Assembly: GCF_022427145.1 (NCBI RefSeq)
Contig: NZ_JAKSXN010000004.1
Location: 62,001-126,000 of the forward strand
Reading direction: 5' to 3'
Origin: Paenibacillus timonensis
GTDB taxonomy: Bacteria > Bacillota > Bacilli > Paenibacillales > Paenibacillaceae
DNA length: 64,000 nucleotides
Made by a program: the position numbers and the translations under genes. This document shows, piece by piece, positions 60,915 to 64,000 of this stretch (positions are counted from its first letter, which is position 1; the number at the start of each line of letters is the position of its first letter). The notes beneath the pieces are model-generated. The model was not told the origin of the DNA and made no database searches. It worked only from the letters and a program-made list of their open reading frames with translations.

Positions 60915-61954
60915 AGCCATATCTGAAGCTGGAGGGAATCCGCAAGCAGTTCGGAACGACGACGGTATTGAACCAAGTGAATTTGGATATCCGCGAAGGG
61001 GAGCTGGTCACGCTGCTAGGTCCTTCGGGTTGCGGAAAAAGCACGCTGCTGCGCTGCATCGCCGGCCTGACGGAGATCGACGAGGGGCAGATCTGGCTCG
61101 ACGACAAGGATATCGTCAATCTGCCTCCCCGCAGCCGGGAGATCGGCATGGTGTTCCAATCGTACGCCTTGTTCCCGAATTTGACGGTCCGCGAAAATAT
61201 CGAATACGGCATGCGGATGCGAGGGGCGGCTAAAGAAACCCGCCGTCAGAGATCCGGCGAACTGCTGGAGCTCATCGATTTGGCCGACAAGCGGGACGCT
61301 TATCCCGCACAACTGTCGGGGGGACAACAGCAGCGGGTGGCGCTCGCCCGTTCTCTCGCCGTCCGCCCGAAGGTGCTGCTGCTGGATGAGCCGCTGAGCG
61401 CGCTCGATGCGAAGATCCGCAAAAATCTGCGTACGGAAATCCGCGAAATCCAGAAGCAATTCAACATGACCACGATCTTCGTTACGCACGATCAGGAAGA
61501 AGCGTTAACCTTATCCGATCGGGTCTGTTTGATGAATCAGGGGAATATCGTACAGCAAGGGACGCCGGAGGAGTTGTATGCCAAGCCATCCACGGAGTTC
61601 GTCGCCCGGTTCATGGGCAGCTACAACGTGTTGACGCGGGCCGAGGCGCTGCGGCTGTTCGGCACGGTCCCTGGCGATGGGGAGAGCTATGCCATCCGGC
61701 CGGAGGCGCTCTCGCTTGCCGGACAGGATCAAGAGGCTGACCCGGCCCATGCGGGCAAATCCATCGTGGAGGGGACCGTGCATTCGGCGTCGATCCTCGG
61801 CAACGTCATCCGTTACGCCATCGATGCTGCCGGGATCCGCCTGACGGTGGATGCGCTGAACGACGGGCGTTCCCGGCGATTGGAGGAGAACCGCAAGGTC
61901 GCTCTGGCTTTCGATCTTGCGCAGTTGCTGCAACTGGAGAAGGAAGGGGCATAA
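60911..61954 (+). CDS. ABC transporter ATP-binding protein, PotA type
   Basis: 347 residues. Walker A LLGPSGCGKSTLLRCIAGL near residue 37, Q-loop MVFQSYALFPNLTVREN, signature LSGGQQQRVALARSLAVRP, Walker B LLLDEPLSALDAKIRK and H-loop FVTHDQEEALTLSDR are intact. A C-terminal TOBE-type domain (about 240-347) is present. ATG 60911 overlaps the permease stop. A frame open far upstream (to 60218) is a GC-driven shadow over the permease. It energises the importer encoded just before it. Confidence 0.93.
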   Translation: MKPYLKLEGIRKQFGTTTVLNQVNLDIREGELVTLLGPSGCGKSTLLRCIAGLTEIDEGQIWLDDKDIVNLPPRSREIGMVFQSYALFPNLTVRENIEYGMRMRGAAKETRRQRSGELLELIDLADKRDAYPAQLSGGQQQRVALARSLAVRPKVLLLDEPLSALDAKIRKNLRTEIREIQKQFNMTTIFVTHDQEEALTLSDRVCLMNQGNIVQQGTPEELYAKPSTEFVARFMGSYNVLTRAEALRLFGTVPGDGESYAIRPEALSLAGQDQEADPAHAGKSIVEGTVHSASILGNVIRYAIDAAGIRLTVDALNDGRSRRLEENRKVALAFDLAQLLQLEKEGA

Positions 61955-61960
61955 AGCAAG

Positions 61961-62749
61961 TTGTCGATTTCATCCGAGGAACGCAAACGGGTCATCATGG
62001 AGCAGTTGAAGCAGGAAGGACAGGTGAAGGTTCCCGATCTATCGCATCGGTTTACCGTATCGGAGGAGACCGTCCGCCGCGACCTGATCCTGCTGGAGAA
62101 AGAAGGCTTGGCCAAAAGAGTGTACGGCGGCGCGGTCCTGACCAAGCTGACCAGCTACGAACCGCCGTATTTGCAACGCCAGAAGGTCAAAGCCGAGGAA
62201 AAGGAGCGGATCGGACGCGCTGCCGCCGAACTGATCGAATCCGGCGATACGATCGCCATCGATATCGGCACGACGACGCTGGAGATGGCCAAGGCGATTG
62301 CGGGCCGGGAGCGGCTCACGATCCTGACGAACTCGCTGGCCGTGGCCTATCACTTAATGGAGTCGCTGAACGGAGGAAGGTTTTCCGGGAAGATTTTCGT
62401 GGTGGGCGGGGAATTGAATCCGGAGCAGCAGTCCATGTCGGGGACGATCGGCGAAAGCATCCTGTCGCAATTCCGGGTCGACAAGGCGTTTATCTCCATC
62501 GGAGGGATGTCCTTGGAACGGGGAATCAGCGACTATGACGTCGACGAAACGGGCATGTCGCGCCGGATGATCGAGGCGGCCTCCCGCACGATCGTGCTGG
62601 CCGACGCCTCCAAGCTGGGCAAGGAAGCGTTCGTGGAGATCGCGCCGCTCGGCAAGGTTCACGCGATCGTCAGCGACGCCGCCGCGCCGAAGGAATGGCT
62701 GCAAGCGCTTCGCAGCCATCGCATCCAATGGATTGAAGCGACCAATTAA
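61961..62749 (+). CDS. DeoR family transcriptional regulator
   Basis: 262 residues. The N-terminal DeoR helix-turn-helix (QVKVPDLSHRFTVSEETVRR with EKEGLAKRVYGGAV) is followed by a DeoRC effector domain containing GDTIAIDIGTTTLEMAKAI and the late GKEAFVEIAPL block. DeoR proteins usually respond to a phosphorylated intermediate, which suits an operon with two phosphatase-type enzymes. The start is TTG 61961, 11 bp after GGAAGGGG and 6 bp after the ATPase stop. It probably represses its own operon. Confidence 0.9.
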   Translation: MSISSEERKRVIMEQLKQEGQVKVPDLSHRFTVSEETVRRDLILLEKEGLAKRVYGGAVLTKLTSYEPPYLQRQKVKAEEKERIGRAAAELIESGDTIAIDIGTTTLEMAKAIAGRERLTILTNSLAVAYHLMESLNGGRFSGKIFVVGGELNPEQQSMSGTIGESILSQFRVDKAFISIGGMSLERGISDYDVDETGMSRRMIEAASRTIVLADASKLGKEAFVEIAPLGKVHAIVSDAAAPKEWLQALRSHRIQWIEATN

Positions 62750-62763
62750 AGGGGGAGAAACGA

Positions 62764-63600
62764 ATGTCATCAGCAGAAGCAGAAGCAGAAGCCAAGAAGC
62801 TCGTCGTCGTTGTACTTGACGGGTTAAGATATGATGCCGCCCGCAAGTATCTCGGGTATATGGAGCATCTCGTGGAGCAGGGAGAGGCGGCCTGCTATCA
62901 AGTGCAGTCGCAGCTTCCGAGCCTGTCGCGCCCGCTCTATGAGGTGTTGCTGACCGGTACGCCGGTGGCCAGAAACGGCATTACGGCCAATCACATCGCG
63001 CGGCTGAGCCGGGAGCAAAGCGTGTTCCATCTTGCCGTAGCCGCTGGATTAAGAACGGCCGCCGCCGCGTACCATTGGGTCGGCGAACTGTACAACCGGG
63101 CGCCGTTTAACCCGGTGACCGACCGGCATCAGCATGAGGTGAGCCAGCCGATTCAACACGGAATCTTTTATTTCGAGGACCACTATCCGGACAGCCACCT
63201 GTTCCTCGATGCGGAACATTTGCGCACGGCGTACGATCCGCATTTTCTCTATATCCATTCGATGAACATCGACGATATGGGGCATAAGCACGGCGGGGAG
63301 AGCAAGCAGTACGAAGGCGCCGTCCGCGCGGCGGACGGGATGCTGGCTACGCTGGTGCCGCTTTGGAGATCGCAAGGGTACGAAATCATCGTTACGTCCG
63401 ATCACGGCATGAATGCGATGGGCCAGCATGGAGGCACCGAGCCGGAGGAGCGGAACGTTCCGCTGTATGTTTTTGGCGAGTTACCGATCCCGTCAACGCC
63501 GCTTCAGGGCGATCAAGGCCTGTCCCAGCTCTTTCTGGCCCCGCTGATGTGCCATTATCTTGGGATCAAGCCTTCCGAGGCCATGGTGAAATGGGAATAG
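62764..63600 (+). CDS. Alkaline phosphatase superfamily phosphodiesterase/phosphatase
   Basis: 278 residues. Two-metal site of the nucleotide-pyrophosphatase/phosphonoacetate-hydrolase group: Asp in VVVLDGLRYD, nucleophile Ser in LPSLSRPLYEVLLTG, Asp and His in NIDDMGHKHG, Asp-His in VTSDHGMNAMGQHGG with the last His. No signal peptide, so it acts on imported substrate. It should hydrolyse a phosphate ester, diester or C-P bond; which one cannot be read from sequence. The N-terminal Ala-Glu-Ala repeat (SSAEAEAEAKK) is low complexity. GGGGGAGAAACGA precedes ATG 62764, 14 bp after the DeoR gene. Confidence 0.87.
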   Translation: MSSAEAEAEAKKLVVVVLDGLRYDAARKYLGYMEHLVEQGEAACYQVQSQLPSLSRPLYEVLLTGTPVARNGITANHIARLSREQSVFHLAVAAGLRTAAAAYHWVGELYNRAPFNPVTDRHQHEVSQPIQHGIFYFEDHYPDSHLFLDAEHLRTAYDPHFLYIHSMNIDDMGHKHGGESKQYEGAVRAADGMLATLVPLWRSQGYEIIVTSDHGMNAMGQHGGTEPEERNVPLYVFGELPIPSTPLQGDQGLSQLFLAPLMCHYLGIKPSEAMVKWE

Positions 63601-63619
63601 AGAAGGAGGGAGTTTGCGG

Positions 63620-64000
63620 GTGAAGGTTGACATGCATTTTCATCTGGAAGAAGGCCCGTATTCCTTGCGCTGGCTATCGCGTACTTTGCAAGGGTTGGCT
63701 GCGACCGATCCGGGACCGGATCCGGCGCTGGGGCATCATACGATCGAGTATGCCGAAGAAATGAATAAGCTGTTGTCCCGGCGTATGGAGCAGGGAGCAT
63801 ATAGCGAGGAATGGTTGGACCGTTACCTGACCCGGGGGCGTGAACGGGGCATCCAGGAGTTTGGCGTCGTCGATCATTTGTATCGGTTCCGGGAGTGCCG
63901 TCCGTACTACGAGAAGCATATGCTGCTGGACGACAGCCGGGTTGGCAAGCTGCAGCGGACCTGGCTGGACCAGGTTTGCGTAGCTTCGATCGACGATTTC
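63620..64000 (+). CDS. PHP domain hydrolase, 5' part (cut by window end)
   Basis: The first 127 codons are visible. KVDMHFHLEEGPYS at the N terminus gives the HxH metal motif of the PHP fold, and IQEFGVVDHLYRF near residue 85 supplies the next Asp-His. PHP enzymes include histidinol phosphatases and the phosphodiesterase PhnPP, which opens cyclic ribosyl phosphate in phosphonate breakdown. Given the neighbours a phosphoesterase acting on the imported compound is likely but inferred. The start is GTG 63620 with AAGGAGGG upstream, 19 bp after the preceding gene. Confidence 0.8.
   Translation, partial: MKVDMHFHLEEGPYSLRWLSRTLQGLAATDPGPDPALGHHTIEYAEEMNKLLSRRMEQGAYSEEWLDRYLTRGRERGIQEFGVVDHLYRFRECRPYYEKHMLLDDSRVGKLQRTWLDQVCVASIDDF

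Overview
The window reads as chromosomal DNA of a spore-former-type Bacillota, most likely Paenibacillus or a close relative. The evidence is strong AGGAGG-type ribosome sites, frequent TTG and GTG starts, rho-independent terminators after most transcription units, S-layer-homology (SLH) domains, LplABC/YesMN-style sugar systems, CcpA-type cre sites and GlnR/TnrA-type boxes. This assignment is inference; no rRNA or tRNA was seen.

Layout. 0-8.4 kb: end of one DUF1259 gene and a tandem paralogue, a stand-alone membrane Sensor-domain protein, an AT-rich orphan gene (398 aa), a large secreted GLUG/SLH protein behind a Fur-like box, and a convergent FRG-domain gene. 8.5-12.3 kb: a two-gene operon of GH92 mannosidase and GH32 fructosidase. 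12.3-13.9 kb: an ECF41-type sigma factor and its carboxymuconolactone-decarboxylase partner, both behind matching promoter motifs. 14.1-18.1 kb: flavoprotein, HNH nuclease, and ahpCF with a PerR-like box. 18.2-25.9 kb: a carbohydrate ABC transporter (two permeases, two lipoprotein binding proteins) with a YesM/YesN two-component pair. 26-28.6 kb: a secreted two-domain peptidase. 28.6-41.7 kb, minus strand: a xylan-type utilisation locus with a multidomain GH10 xylanase, FAD-dependent oxidoreductase with discoidin-like tail, two permeases, response regulator, histidine kinase, SGNH esterase-like protein and binding protein. Three upstream regions there share one sequence motif.

41.9-45.2 kb is a decayed patch: YitT transporter-like protein, a sortase-B-like remnant, a hypothetical gene, a 12-bp tandem repeat, and the wreck of a type I-C CRISPR-Cas adaptation module (broken cas1, cas2 with one nonsense codon, leader-like hairpin, one solitary repeat). 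45.3-50 kb: ArsB-type efflux pump, AHSA1/SRPBCC protein, VanZ-family protein, a cluster of short intergenic repeats, and a CidA/LrgA-LrgB pair. 50-57.7 kb: amidase with a tiny GatC/AtzG-like partner, divergent from a complete urtABCDE-type transporter; perfect GlnR/TnrA-type boxes stand in the shared control region, followed by a LysR regulator. 57.8-64 kb: a binding-protein/permease/permease/ATPase transporter co-oriented with a DeoR regulator, an alkaline-phosphatase-superfamily enzyme and a PHP-domain enzyme cut by the window end, together suggesting uptake and breakdown of an organophosphorus compound.

The most notable discoveries are the eroded I-C CRISPR locus, the ECF41 circuit with both promoters visible, the nitrogen-control boxes around the amidase/Urt region, a repeated candidate regulator site in the xylan locus, and a peptidase that fuses a ligand-less M28 domain to a zinc HELNH domain.
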